Of a stretch of DNA of 12,636 nt, positions 6,289 to 12,636 are shown in pieces (within the stretch, counting starts at the first letter, position 1; each line of letters starts with the position of its first letter). The DNA lies in assembly GCA_039029935.1 (NCBI GenBank), contig JBCCFC010000260.1, forward strand, positions 1 to 12,636, read 5' to 3'. The notes beneath the pieces are model-generated. The model saw nothing but the letters and a program-made list of their open reading frames with translations, searched no databases and was not told the DNA's origin. The stretch is from G039029935 sp039029935. GTDB lineage: Bacteria > Chloroflexota > Anaerolineae > Caldilineales > Caldilineaceae. Position numbers and translations under genes: made by a program.

Positions 6289-8276
6289 TGACAACTACAA
6301 CTGTCAGAACACAAGAAAAATCATTATCAAACTTTGGCCGGTTTTGGCAACGCTTTCGCAAAGAATACCTTGCCATCCTAGCAGCACTTTTTCTACTCTT
6401 CCTCGTCGTCGTCGCTATCTTTCGCGATCCACTTATGCCCTTTAGCAAGGATGAAGCAGACTTTTTCAGCACATACTGCCAACCCTCCTTTATGTCCAAC
6501 GAGGATGTCATCACATGCATGAATCCTGAGCCGCATCTGTTTGGGACAGATGATCTGGGTCGTGATGCCTACTCACGCTTGATTTATGGTACGCGTATCT
6601 CTATGCAAGCATCGCTCCTTGGTGTTGCCATCGCCATCATTCTCGGTCTGCCGATAGGTATGTTATCTGGCTTCATTGGTGGACGCTTTGATCGCGCAGT
6701 GATGTGGGTAGTGGATATCATCTTTTCGCTGCCTGGCATCTTGATTGCGTTTGGCGTCATTGCTGTGCTGGGCAACGGCCTGCTCAACGCCATGATTGCG
6801 GTTGGCATAGTACTATCGACGCGCTTTGCGCGATTGGCACGCGGTGTAGTGCTAGCAGAACGTGAGGAACTCTATGTCGATGGGGCACGGGTCGGTGGCC
6901 TCTCTACCAACACAATTATCTTCAAACACATTTTGCCCAACATCGCCCCACCGCTGATTGTCCAGACATCGCTCCTCTTTGGTGCGGTCATTCTGATTGA
7001 GGCGGGACTGAGCTTCTTGGGGGTTGGTGTCCCGCTCAGTGAACCCAGCTGGGGGCGCATGTTGGCCGAGTCTCGTGCCGTATTGATCAGCAACCCCTTC
7101 CTCTCGATCCCACCCGGGCTTGCCATTGCCCTCACAGTGTTGGCGTGGAACATTCTGGGTGATGGGCTGCGCGATGCACTGGGACGTGACATCAGCAGCA
7201 ACCAATTGACAACAGTGCGCAGGCTCAAAACAGAAAAGAGCGGTGGCTCTCAGGGCGATTTACAGGGTGATTTTGGAATGCACAATGTGGAAAATACGGC
7301 GTTGATGCTGGCAAACATTGATGTGCGTTTCCCGACACCGCTTGGTGGCGAAGTCACCATTCTCAATGATGTTTCATTTGCTGTAGAGTCGGGCAAAACG
7401 TTGGGCATTGTCGGTGAATCTGGCTCAGGCAAAAGCATGTCTGTGATGGCAGCGATGGGCATTGTGCCGTCGCCGGGTCAAGTGACAGGTGGACGTATCT
7501 ATCTCAACGAGAACGATGTCACGGACCTTTCCGAGGGTGAGCTGCACAAGATACGGGGCAAAGAGATCGCCATGATCTTCCAAGAGCCAATCGCCTCGCT
7601 CAATCCATCGCTGACGGTTGGGCAACAGTTGATTCAGCCAATCCAACTGCACTTGGGGTTGAGCCAAAGCGACGCTTGGGAAAAAGCGACTGAGTTGCTG
7701 CGTGTTGTTCAAGTGCCAGACCCAGAACGACGCATGAATGAGTATCCCCATCAATTCTCTGGCGGTATGGCACAGCGTGTGGGCATCGCTCGTGCGCTTT
7801 CCTGCGACCCAGAGGTCCTCATTGCCGACGAGCCAACCACCGCGCTCGATGTCACTGTACAGGGACAGGTCATCGACCTTCTGCGCGATTTGCAGGCGCA
7901 GTTGGGGCTGGCGATTGTCTTTATCACCCACGACTTGGGTGTGATTGCTGAAATTGCTGATAACGTGGCTGTGATGTACGCGGGTGAAGTGGTCGAGACA
8001 GGTCCCATCAGTGAGGTTTTTACACAGCCACAACACCCATACACAAAAGCATTGCTGGAGACGCTGCCCCATAATGGTCGTCAGCAAGGCAAACTGCCTG
8101 TGATTGACGGCATGGTCCCGCCGCCCAATGCATGGCCCTCTGGATGTCGCTTCCATCCGCGTTGTCAATTTGCGACAGAGGTGTGTACGTCGGGGACACA
8201 AGAGATGAGGCAGGTTGGGGATGAGCATGAGACGCGTTGTGTGCGCGTAAGTGAGATTGAGTTGGTGGCCGTCTAG
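6288..8276 (+). CDS. Fused peptide ABC transporter permease-ATPase (DppC-DppD)
   Basis: A 662-residue chain joining the second permease and the ATPase of a peptide importer. Residues 1-305 are DppC-like: a first membrane segment near 28-46, an outside loop with two cysteines (C64, C77), HLFGTDDLGRDAYSR (83-97), and an EAA loop at about 196-220 (YVDGARVGG, HILPN). A polar linker (306-335) contains QGDLQGDF. Residues 337-580 are the ABC ATPase: Walker A GESGSGKS (376-383), Q-loop Q432, signature FSGGMAQR (490-497), Walker B VLIADEP (510-516) and switch H548. An oligo_HPY tail (from PQHPYTKALL, 581-590) carries C620, C626, C633 and C651, the cysteine set that holds an iron-sulfur cluster in studied DppD/OppD proteins. 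All catalytic motifs are intact. The fusion is known in other bacteria. No DppF-like ATPase or binding protein follows. Confidence 0.95.
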   Translation: MTTTTVRTQEKSLSNFGRFWQRFRKEYLAILAALFLLFLVVVAIFRDPLMPFSKDEADFFSTYCQPSFMSNEDVITCMNPEPHLFGTDDLGRDAYSRLIYGTRISMQASLLGVAIAIILGLPIGMLSGFIGGRFDRAVMWVVDIIFSLPGILIAFGVIAVLGNGLLNAMIAVGIVLSTRFARLARGVVLAEREELYVDGARVGGLSTNTIIFKHILPNIAPPLIVQTSLLFGAVILIEAGLSFLGVGVPLSEPSWGRMLAESRAVLISNPFLSIPPGLAIALTVLAWNILGDGLRDALGRDISSNQLTTVRRLKTEKSGGSQGDLQGDFGMHNVENTALMLANIDVRFPTPLGGEVTILNDVSFAVESGKTLGIVGESGSGKSMSVMAAMGIVPSPGQVTGGRIYLNENDVTDLSEGELHKIRGKEIAMIFQEPIASLNPSLTVGQQLIQPIQLHLGLSQSDAWEKATELLRVVQVPDPERRMNEYPHQFSGGMAQRVGIARALSCDPEVLIADEPTTALDVTVQGQVIDLLRDLQAQLGLAIVFITHDLGVIAEIADNVAVMYAGEVVETGPISEVFTQPQHPYTKALLETLPHNGRQQGKLPVIDGMVPPPNAWPSGCRFHPRCQFATEVCTSGTQEMRQVGDEHETRCVRVSEIELVAV

Positions 8277-8371
8277 GGAAACCGGAGCAGGTTTATCAAT
8301 GATAGATGCTGTTTTTTAGCATGTGTTTAACAAGATAACAAGACGAACGGGTTCCCCACCATACTCATCCG

Positions 8372-8380
8372 TGCTATAAT
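8372..8380 (+). promoter_or_regulatory. Extended -10 promoter candidate
   Basis: TG-C-TATAAT is a perfect extended -10 element. The matching -35 position (8352-8357, TTCCCC, 17-bp spacing) is poor, which extended -10 promoters tolerate. It faces into noncoding DNA and then antisense to the kinase gene, so its product would be a noncoding or antisense RNA. Confidence 0.4.
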
Positions 8381-8454
8381 ATATCTATTCGTGTTAGGGT
8401 TGCCGCTCTCAAAACAAGAGGACAATCAACTCCTATATGAACTAATCTGGTGTG

Positions 8455-8513
8455 ATTTGTAATGGTCAAATAGAGTGTAAACAACGTCATAGACGTTGTT
8501 TACCATTACAAAT
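8455..8513. terminator. Nested inverted repeat, possible two-way terminator
   Basis: GTAAACAACGTC (8477-8488) and GACGTTGTTTAC (8492-8503) form a perfect 12-bp stem with the loop ATA. An outer pair, ATTTGTAATGG (8455-8465) and CCATTACAAAT (8503-8513), is a perfect 11-bp inverted repeat that shares base 8503 with the inner one. The position between convergent genes fits a shared transcript end, but neither side has the U-run of a standard intrinsic terminator, and the stem is only moderately G+C-rich. A protein operator or the remnant of a small mobile element are alternatives. Confidence 0.5.
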
Positions 8514-8533
8514 TAGCCACTCTTCTGAATGAA

Positions 8534-10063
8534 CTATAACTGACTAATCGCCTGATTAACCACCTTTAGCGAATCATACAACTGCCCATAAACGAACTCA
8601 TACCTTGTACGATAAAATTGATGACGCACGGGATCGCTGGGAATCGTCTGTGTTGTGTATTGAATCTGTTGACCAGCATCCTCAAAACTGGCATAGACGC
8701 CTGCACCAACACCTGCCAGTGCCGCCGCACCAAGGCAGACCGCTTCGTTTACTTGTGGGACGCTGATTGTACTGCCCGATAGGTCAGCCTTGATCGACAT
8801 CCACAGCGGATTGCGTGTGCCGCCACCTGTGGCAATCTGCTGGTAATCGGTGACATCAAAGGCATTGAGCAGACGATTCACCACACGTTGATATTCATAG
8901 GCAAGCCCCTCTAACACGGCGCGCACCATGTGTCCAGTGGTGACATCGCTGGTTAAGCCGGCAAATGCACCTCTAGCGGTCTCATCCACTGCGGAAGGGC
9001 TGGCGGGACGTAGATGCGGTAAGAAGAAGACGCCATCGCTACCAGCGGGGACGGCCTCCGCAAGGGCAATCATCTGCGCAAAGGCTTCTGCTGGCTCTAG
9101 TTCGGACTCACTCAGCAACAGTTGGCGCACCCAATCAACCGAACCACCGGAAAAGCTCAACCCACTCATGGCGTAGATGCGGTCTGGGACAACGTGAACG
9201 CCTTGGGCAATCCCCAATTGTGCGATATGTGTACCTAAGCGGGGTTTGTCAATCATCAACACAATACCCTCTGCCGTGCCCATTGAATCCAACACATCAC
9301 CCGTTTGCGTTAACCCCAGCGCAAAGGAGCCACATACATGGTCATGTCCACCACTACAGACAGGCAACCCTTGGGGCAAGCCTGTTGCATCCGCGGCGGA
9401 GGCATGGACATGACCAAGAACCGTGCTGCTGGGGACCAATTCGCCCAGCAGATCGGCTGAAATATTGGTCGCATCGAGCAATGTCCCTGACCACTGCTTT
9501 TGCATGGGATCGAGTACCAACATGCGTGAGGCCAACGAATAGTCAGTTGCCGCTGCACCACACAGTTGAAACACACCATAATCGGCCATGTTGAGCCAGC
9601 GTGTGATCTGTGCAAAGGTGTCGGGATGATTGTCACGAATCCACATCAGCTTGAGAATGCCAAAAACGGGCTTGACGGGTAGACCTGTAATCTGCGCCGT
9701 TTTCTCCTCACCAATAGCCTCCGCCCACCACTGCGTCTGTGGCTCGGTGCGGTTGTCAAACCACGCGATGCTCTCAAACACAGGTTGCCCTGACGCATTG
9801 AGCGGAACCGCCGCCTCTGCCATACTTGCAAAGGCAATAGCCGCTGGCTCAACATGATCAGGCAAGGTCGCTGTCACTTTGCGCAGTACCTGACAGATGG
9901 CGTCCCAAATTTCGTTGGGATTAAAATAGGCCCAGCCGGGATGCGGATAGTGGGTCAAGGTCGGGGTCGATGCTTTGACAAGTTCGGTCCCATTCGGGGT
10001 AAAGGCAACCGCTTTGATGTTGGTTGTGCCGATATCGACACCAATGAGTGCTTTCGTTTTCAT
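8534..10063 (-). CDS. FGGY-family carbohydrate kinase
   Basis: A 509-residue cytoplasmic kinase that transfers phosphate from ATP to a sugar or polyol, with the two-domain actin-like fold of the xylulokinase/glycerol kinase family. Seen are the N-terminal phosphate loop GVDIGTTNIKAV (8-19), SIAWFDNRT (98-106), which contributes to the substrate site, GGHDHVCGS (238-246) with D241 as the likely catalytic base, DSMGTAEG (259-266), and the C-terminal ATP-binding ATGGGTRNPLW (411-421) followed by EAVCLGAAALAGVGAG (440-455). The length is normal and the chain is complete. The substrate cannot be fixed: similarity is general to xylulokinase-like enzymes, and no sugar transporter, isomerase or aldolase lies beside it. 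The start is the only sensible one because the phosphate loop begins eight codons later. A good promoter lies so close to the ATG that the message would be almost leaderless. Confidence 0.93.
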   Translation of the reverse strand: MKTKALIGVDIGTTNIKAVAFTPNGTELVKASTPTLTHYPHPGWAYFNPNEIWDAICQVLRKVTATLPDHVEPAAIAFASMAEAAVPLNASGQPVFESIAWFDNRTEPQTQWWAEAIGEEKTAQITGLPVKPVFGILKLMWIRDNHPDTFAQITRWLNMADYGVFQLCGAAATDYSLASRMLVLDPMQKQWSGTLLDATNISADLLGELVPSSTVLGHVHASAADATGLPQGLPVCSGGHDHVCGSFALGLTQTGDVLDSMGTAEGIVLMIDKPRLGTHIAQLGIAQGVHVVPDRIYAMSGLSFSGGSVDWVRQLLLSESELEPAEAFAQMIALAEAVPAGSDGVFFLPHLRPASPSAVDETARGAFAGLTSDVTTGHMVRAVLEGLAYEYQRVVNRLLNAFDVTDYQQIATGGGTRNPLWMSIKADLSGSTISVPQVNEAVCLGAAALAGVGAGVYASFEDAGQQIQYTTQTIPSDPVRHQFYRTRYEFVYGQLYDSLKVVNQAISQL

Positions 10064-10072
10064 GATTTCGAC

Positions 10073-10100
10073 ATCATATCATAGTCAACCGCATCGTCAA
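10073..10100 (-). promoter_or_regulatory. Kinase promoter giving a near-leaderless message
   Basis: Reading the minus strand, TTGACG (10100-10095) and TATGAT (10078-10073) are 16 bp apart. Only nine bases separate the -10 from the kinase ATG, so transcription should start two to four bases before the start codon. No Shine-Dalgarno is visible, which agrees with leaderless translation. Confidence 0.55.
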
Positions 10101-10127
10101 AACGATTTGTGCAAGTGCGTTGGTCAT

Positions 10128-10300
10128 TCATGAAGTAGGCCAGGACATCTTATATTCTGCATGAATAGTGTCATGGTCGATGAGTAGGTTGTTGAGGTCC
10201 GAAAAACAGAGAGCTTGCCATAGTTGGAGACACCTGTAAAGAGCGCAAAGTGGATATGGTCAGCATCAGTTGATTTAAGAATCGATAGGAAAGAATAAAA
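10128..10300 (-). pseudogene. Frameshifted relic of an AAA-ATPase_like gene
   Basis: A short coding relic on the minus strand. From 10300 it reads FYSFLSILKSTDADHIHF, then ALFTGVSNYGKLSVF, and breaks at a run of five T (10202-10206). Adding one T restores the frame to S-DLNNLLIDHDTIHAEY and runs to a TGA at 10130-10128. The pieces match in order the conserved FYS.LK, FVFLTGVSKF, VSIFSGLNNL stretch of the AAA-ATPase_like family (PF09820), proteins of over 500 residues that usually end in a PD-(D/E)XK nuclease-like domain. Only about 57 codons survive, there is no start codon, and an in-frame TGA lies directly upstream (10303-10301). After LNNL the resemblance fades. The match is from memory of the family and needs a profile search. 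Confidence 0.6.
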
Positions 10301-10359
10301 TCAGCTAAGAGATACAGGCAGGTTCTGGCTGAAAGCTGACGGCTGATTAGCTGAAAGCT
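10301..10359. repeat. 7-nt repeat cluster with inverted repeat after the peptidase gene
   Basis: Units GGCTGAA, AGCTGAC, GGCTGAT and TAGCTGAA run from 10327 to 10355, giving a direct repeat of GCTGAAAGCT at 10328-10337 and 10350-10359. TCAGCTAA (10301-10308) and TTAGCTGA (10347-10354) are inverted copies. In the direction of the peptidase gene this stem is followed by TTTTATTCTTT, so it may act as a loose intrinsic terminator with a large loop. Confidence 0.5.
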
Positions 10360-10362
10360 CTT

Positions 10363-12333
10363 TTATGCCTCAAAATGCTTCTCAATCCACTCAACCCAAC
10401 GACGATAGCGATCCCGTTGATGCACAGGGTCCTGTGGTGAATGCCCTGAAATGGGGTAGGCGATAAACTGCGTCTCGACACCGTTGTCCTTGAGTGCATG
10501 ATACAGTTGGTAGGATTGGGTAATCGGGACCCGTAAATCGCCTGTGTTACAGAGAATGAGTGTTGGGGTGGTGATTTTGTGCGCATGGGCAATAGGTGAC
10601 TGCGCATGCCAGTTGCTGTAGCTCTTTGTGGAGTGATAGGGTGATTGGTGAAACCCACCACCGAAGATGACATTGATGTCGCTTAGACAGTAGCTGTCTA
10701 TATAGTCAGTCAGCGGTGCGCCTGCTACGGCTGCTCGCCAACCATCATATTGGCTGGTGAGCCAAGCCGTCATATAGCCGCCATAGGACCAGCCTGATAT
10801 TGCAATCTGTTCTTTATCGACAACGCCCAGGCGATTTATGACTGCCAGTCCAGCCATGACATCATCCCCTGGACCCGCCCCCGCGTCATTAATGACTGCC
10901 GATTGATAAACACGGCCAAGATTGCTGCTGCCGCGATAGTTGGGGCTAAAGACCAGCCAGCCCTGTGCGGCCATTAGCTGCCCTAAGAAATGGAATGCCT
11001 CTGTTGATGCATTCATCGGGCCACCATGAACCACCAACACCATTGGATAGGTCCGCCCTTTTTTGAACGTTGGTGGGTAAATCAACACCCCATCTGCCTC
11101 AAAGCCAGCACTGCGCCACCTTAGTGACGCGACCCGCCCAAAATCGATGTCGTCAAAGGCTTGATGAAAATGAGTCAGTTGTTCGGGCGGTGCGTCTGAC
11201 GATGGCAAATAGTAAAGTTCATCGGGCTGTTGCGGTCTGCTGCCGATAAAGGCGATTGCGCCATCCTGCCCAACACTGATTTCACCCAACGTAGGATGGA
11301 TGCCCCCTAACTGCAGTCGTTCTGGTTCGCCCACAAGTGGCTGTACCCAAAGCGAAACGCGTGTCCAGTCGCAGCCATCCACAAGCACAGATTCGCTATC
11401 AGGCATCCAAAGTTGTCCATAAAATGTGCGGTCAATGGCGTTGGTGATGCAGACATCAGTATGGTCTTTGTCCATCAACGCAGATGTCGGACGAATATAG
11501 ATGCCATGTGGTGTATAAAGCATGGGCTGGTTGTCATGCGGGCGTGCATAGGCAAACTGTTGACCGTCTGGCGAAAATAACGGAGATGTCAGACACAATG
11601 GCCCCTCAATGATTGTGGATATCTCGCCCGTCTCGGTATGAACCAGTTTGAGCGAACTACGTCCCACCTCGCCCGTATGTGGTTTGGTCTGGCTCACAAA
11701 AACCAGTGCATCGCCAGCAGGCGTCCAGACAAAGGTGGATTGATCACGTGCTGAGAAGGTAGCAACACATTCCGTGCCACTGGTCAATCGCTGTGCAGGT
11801 GTGCTACCATCGGCTGCAACCATCCATAAGCGTGTTGGCTGCGGGGCAGATGTTGCTAAGTAATTGTGGTCGCCCACTTCAAACGACTTGTTGTGTCGCT
11901 CTTCACCTTCTTGCACCGCTGGCTCGTCAGCTGTCACAAAGGCTATCGTCTTCCCATTGGGATGCCACTCAAAGGTATTGACACCTTGGGCGGCTTGGGT
12001 GACACACTGCGCCTCACCACCCTGCATGGGTAGCACAAAAAGCTGAGGTTTACTATCTGGCTCCGTTGTTTTATCCAAAAAGGCGATAGCATCCCCGCTG
12101 GGCGACCAACGAGGGAATGAGACATGAGGGCGATTGTGTGTTAAGGCATACTGTTTTTGTGTTGCAATCTCAATAAGTGTCAAGGTCTTTTCATGGCGGT
12201 TTTCATCGTAATTGGGACGAGCGACAAGCAACGCAATGGTCCGCCCATCCGGTGAAAGCTGTGGTTCGCTGAGGCCAACCAACTTCCGCATATCATCTAA
12301 AGTGATGTATTGGTTTTGAGATTTTCTGTGCAT
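10363..12333 (-). CDS. S9-family peptidase (acylaminoacyl/dipeptidyl peptidase type)
   Basis: A 656-residue serine peptidase that trims short peptides. Residues about 15-400 are a beta-propeller of PD40/WD40-like blades, visible as repeated LSPDGRTIALLVA (26-38), WSPSGDAIAFLD (76-87), WHPNGKTIAFVT (123-134), WTPAGDALVFVS (203-214) and FSPDGQQFAYA (253-263). Residues about 415-656 are the alpha/beta-hydrolase domain: HGGP (436-439), PNYRGSS (464-470), nucleophile S516 in GWSYGGY, D599 in GDLRVP and H631 in SGHSP. The triad is complete. The HGE that usually precedes the Asp loop is CNT (595-597). No signal peptide is visible, so it is probably cytoplasmic. The exact specificity cannot be read. 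The gene stands alone between the NACHT-like tail (110 bp upstream) and the 7-nt repeats. The ATG at 12333 is kept because Ser-Pro-Asp-Gly of the first blade follows soon after; no Shine-Dalgarno is seen. Confidence 0.93.
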   Translation of the reverse strand: MHRKSQNQYITLDDMRKLVGLSEPQLSPDGRTIALLVARPNYDENRHEKTLTLIEIATQKQYALTHNRPHVSFPRWSPSGDAIAFLDKTTEPDSKPQLFVLPMQGGEAQCVTQAAQGVNTFEWHPNGKTIAFVTADEPAVQEGEERHNKSFEVGDHNYLATSAPQPTRLWMVAADGSTPAQRLTSGTECVATFSARDQSTFVWTPAGDALVFVSQTKPHTGEVGRSSLKLVHTETGEISTIIEGPLCLTSPLFSPDGQQFAYARPHDNQPMLYTPHGIYIRPTSALMDKDHTDVCITNAIDRTFYGQLWMPDSESVLVDGCDWTRVSLWVQPLVGEPERLQLGGIHPTLGEISVGQDGAIAFIGSRPQQPDELYYLPSSDAPPEQLTHFHQAFDDIDFGRVASLRWRSAGFEADGVLIYPPTFKKGRTYPMVLVVHGGPMNASTEAFHFLGQLMAAQGWLVFSPNYRGSSNLGRVYQSAVINDAGAGPGDDVMAGLAVINRLGVVDKEQIAISGWSYGGYMTAWLTSQYDGWRAAVAGAPLTDYIDSYCLSDINVIFGGGFHQSPYHSTKSYSNWHAQSPIAHAHKITTPTLILCNTGDLRVPITQSYQLYHALKDNGVETQFIAYPISGHSPQDPVHQRDRYRRWVEWIEKHFEA

Positions 12334-12380
12334 AGTAGCTAGGTTTATCTTCCATCGTTGTGTTCAATGTTTGTATTTAA

Positions 12381-12409
12381 TGGATAGTCAATGGCACTAT
12401 GATTGGCAA
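12381..12409 (-). promoter_or_regulatory. Possible peptidase promoter
   Basis: On the minus strand TTGCCA (12409-12404) and TATCCA (12386-12381) are 17 bp apart, with a start site expected about 40 bases before the peptidase ATG. The -35 is a good match and the -10 only fair. Co-transcription with the gene to the right is the alternative. Confidence 0.35.
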
Positions 12410-12443
12410 CTTATATTTAGCCAACAGTATCAGGATGCCTGTG

Positions 12444-12636
12444 TTACGCTGGCGGCAAAAAAAGTCGTTCTATGATGGAATCGCGGTCACGCACATAGGC
12501 CAAGTTGAGACACTGGACAAACAGCTCGTTGGCATAGAGGTAGTCGCTGAGTTGACCGATATCTTTATTAGATAGACGCCACTCCACCCTAAAATTTCTA
12601 TCACGCAGCATAAGTACTGCAATACGATTTGCAAAG
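12444..12636 (-). CDS. C-terminal end of a NACHT NTPase-like protein (partial)
   Basis: The last 63 codons of a gene that continues past the right edge; it ends with TAA at 12446-12444. The reading frame is open to the edge. Two stretches carry the resemblance: AVLMLRDRNFRVEWRLS (6-22 of the fragment) and DYLYANELFVQCLNLAYV (31-48), followed by RDRDSIIERLFLPPA. They match the C-terminal helical piece found at the end of many bacterial NACHT NTPases (pattern: RDRNI..EW, then YL.AN.LLV.CLN..YVSR, ending in LLLP). Such proteins are STAND-type ATPases, several of which act in anti-phage defence. The NTPase domain and any effector domain lie outside the window, so the class is inferred from the tail alone. 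The gene reads in the same direction as the peptidase, 110 bp upstream of it. Confidence 0.62.
   Translation of the reverse strand, partial: FANRIAVLMLRDRNFRVEWRLSNKDIGQLSDYLYANELFVQCLNLAYVRDRDSIIERLFLPPA

Larger units (their letters stand above)
8277..8533. other. Convergent intergenic region with promoter and nested hairpin
   Basis: The region lies between two converging genes and has no coding potential I can support. It holds a weak hairpin ATGCT/AGCAT (8306-8322) soon after the transporter stop, an extended -10 promoter at 8372-8380, two competing small stems (CTCT/AGAG at 8406-8420 and AGGA/TCCT at 8419-8434), and the strong nested inverted repeat at 8455-8513. A transcript from the promoter through the hairpin would be about 130 nt long, so a small RNA is possible. 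Confidence 0.45.
10064..10362. other. 299-bp gap between kinase and peptidase
   Basis: No intact gene. Besides the kinase promoter next to 10064 and the AAA-ATPase_like relic in the middle, the stretch ends in a cluster of 7-nt repeats just after the peptidase stop codon. The gap therefore looks like a site where an accessory gene was lost. Confidence 0.6.

Noticed and set aside
7425..8228. 267-codon minus-strand open frame within the transporter fusion
   Set aside because: Lies wholly antisense to the ABC ATPase domain, whose motifs are all intact; His/Cys/Trp-rich composition typical of a shadow frame.
9220..9594. 124-codon plus-strand open frame within the kinase
   Set aside because: Antisense to conserved kinase motifs, no family match, and unusual composition.

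Overview
The window looks like chromosomal DNA from a free-living bacterium of intermediate G+C content, most likely a member of the Chloroflexota. That assignment is inference from gene style: a fused peptide-transporter permease/ATPase, a UMF1-type transporter, the end of a NACHT NTPase-like gene, a relic of an AAA-ATPase_like gene, and short-period intergenic repeats beside gene ends. No rRNA, tRNA, CRISPR array or intact mobile element is visible.

Layout. Positions 1-207 hold no gene I can name. A minus-strand gene (208-1983) encodes a very acidic, repeat-rich protein whose first ~160 residues look like a Thioredoxin_9-type fold with the catalytic cysteine lost. A divergent 141-bp promoter region separates it from glyA (2125-3465, +). 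A hairpin of 8-nt repeats (3465-3610) lies between glyA and a 12-TM UMF1/Atg22-like MFS transporter (3617-4945, +). A 398-bp gap then carries a good promoter, a roughly 320-nt leader with hairpins, and a strong Shine-Dalgarno before a two-gene peptide ABC transporter operon: a DppB-like permease (5344-6288) and a one-chain DppC-DppD fusion (6288-8276), joined by a TAATG overlap. No substrate-binding protein and no second ATPase are in view.

The transporter operon converges on a minus-strand FGGY sugar kinase (8534-10063). The 257 bp between them hold an extended -10 promoter and a nested inverted repeat that could together form a small RNA unit. Upstream of the kinase is a near-leaderless promoter and, in the next 300 bp, a frameshifted relic of an AAA-ATPase_like gene (10128-10300) and a 7-nt repeat cluster. 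Beyond these are an S9-family peptidase (10363-12333, -) and, at the right edge, the last 63 codons of a gene (12444-12636, -) whose tail resembles the C-terminus of NACHT NTPases of the conflict-system type.

Functionally the window mixes housekeeping (serine/glycine and one-carbon metabolism), import and breakdown of peptides (ABC transporter, S9 peptidase), sugar phosphorylation, and traces of accessory or defence genes at the right end. I see no sign that these form one pathway. The strongest leads are the NACHT-like tail at the edge, the AAA-ATPase_like relic, the cysteine-less thioredoxin-like acidic protein, the long transporter leader, and the convergent-region hairpin unit.
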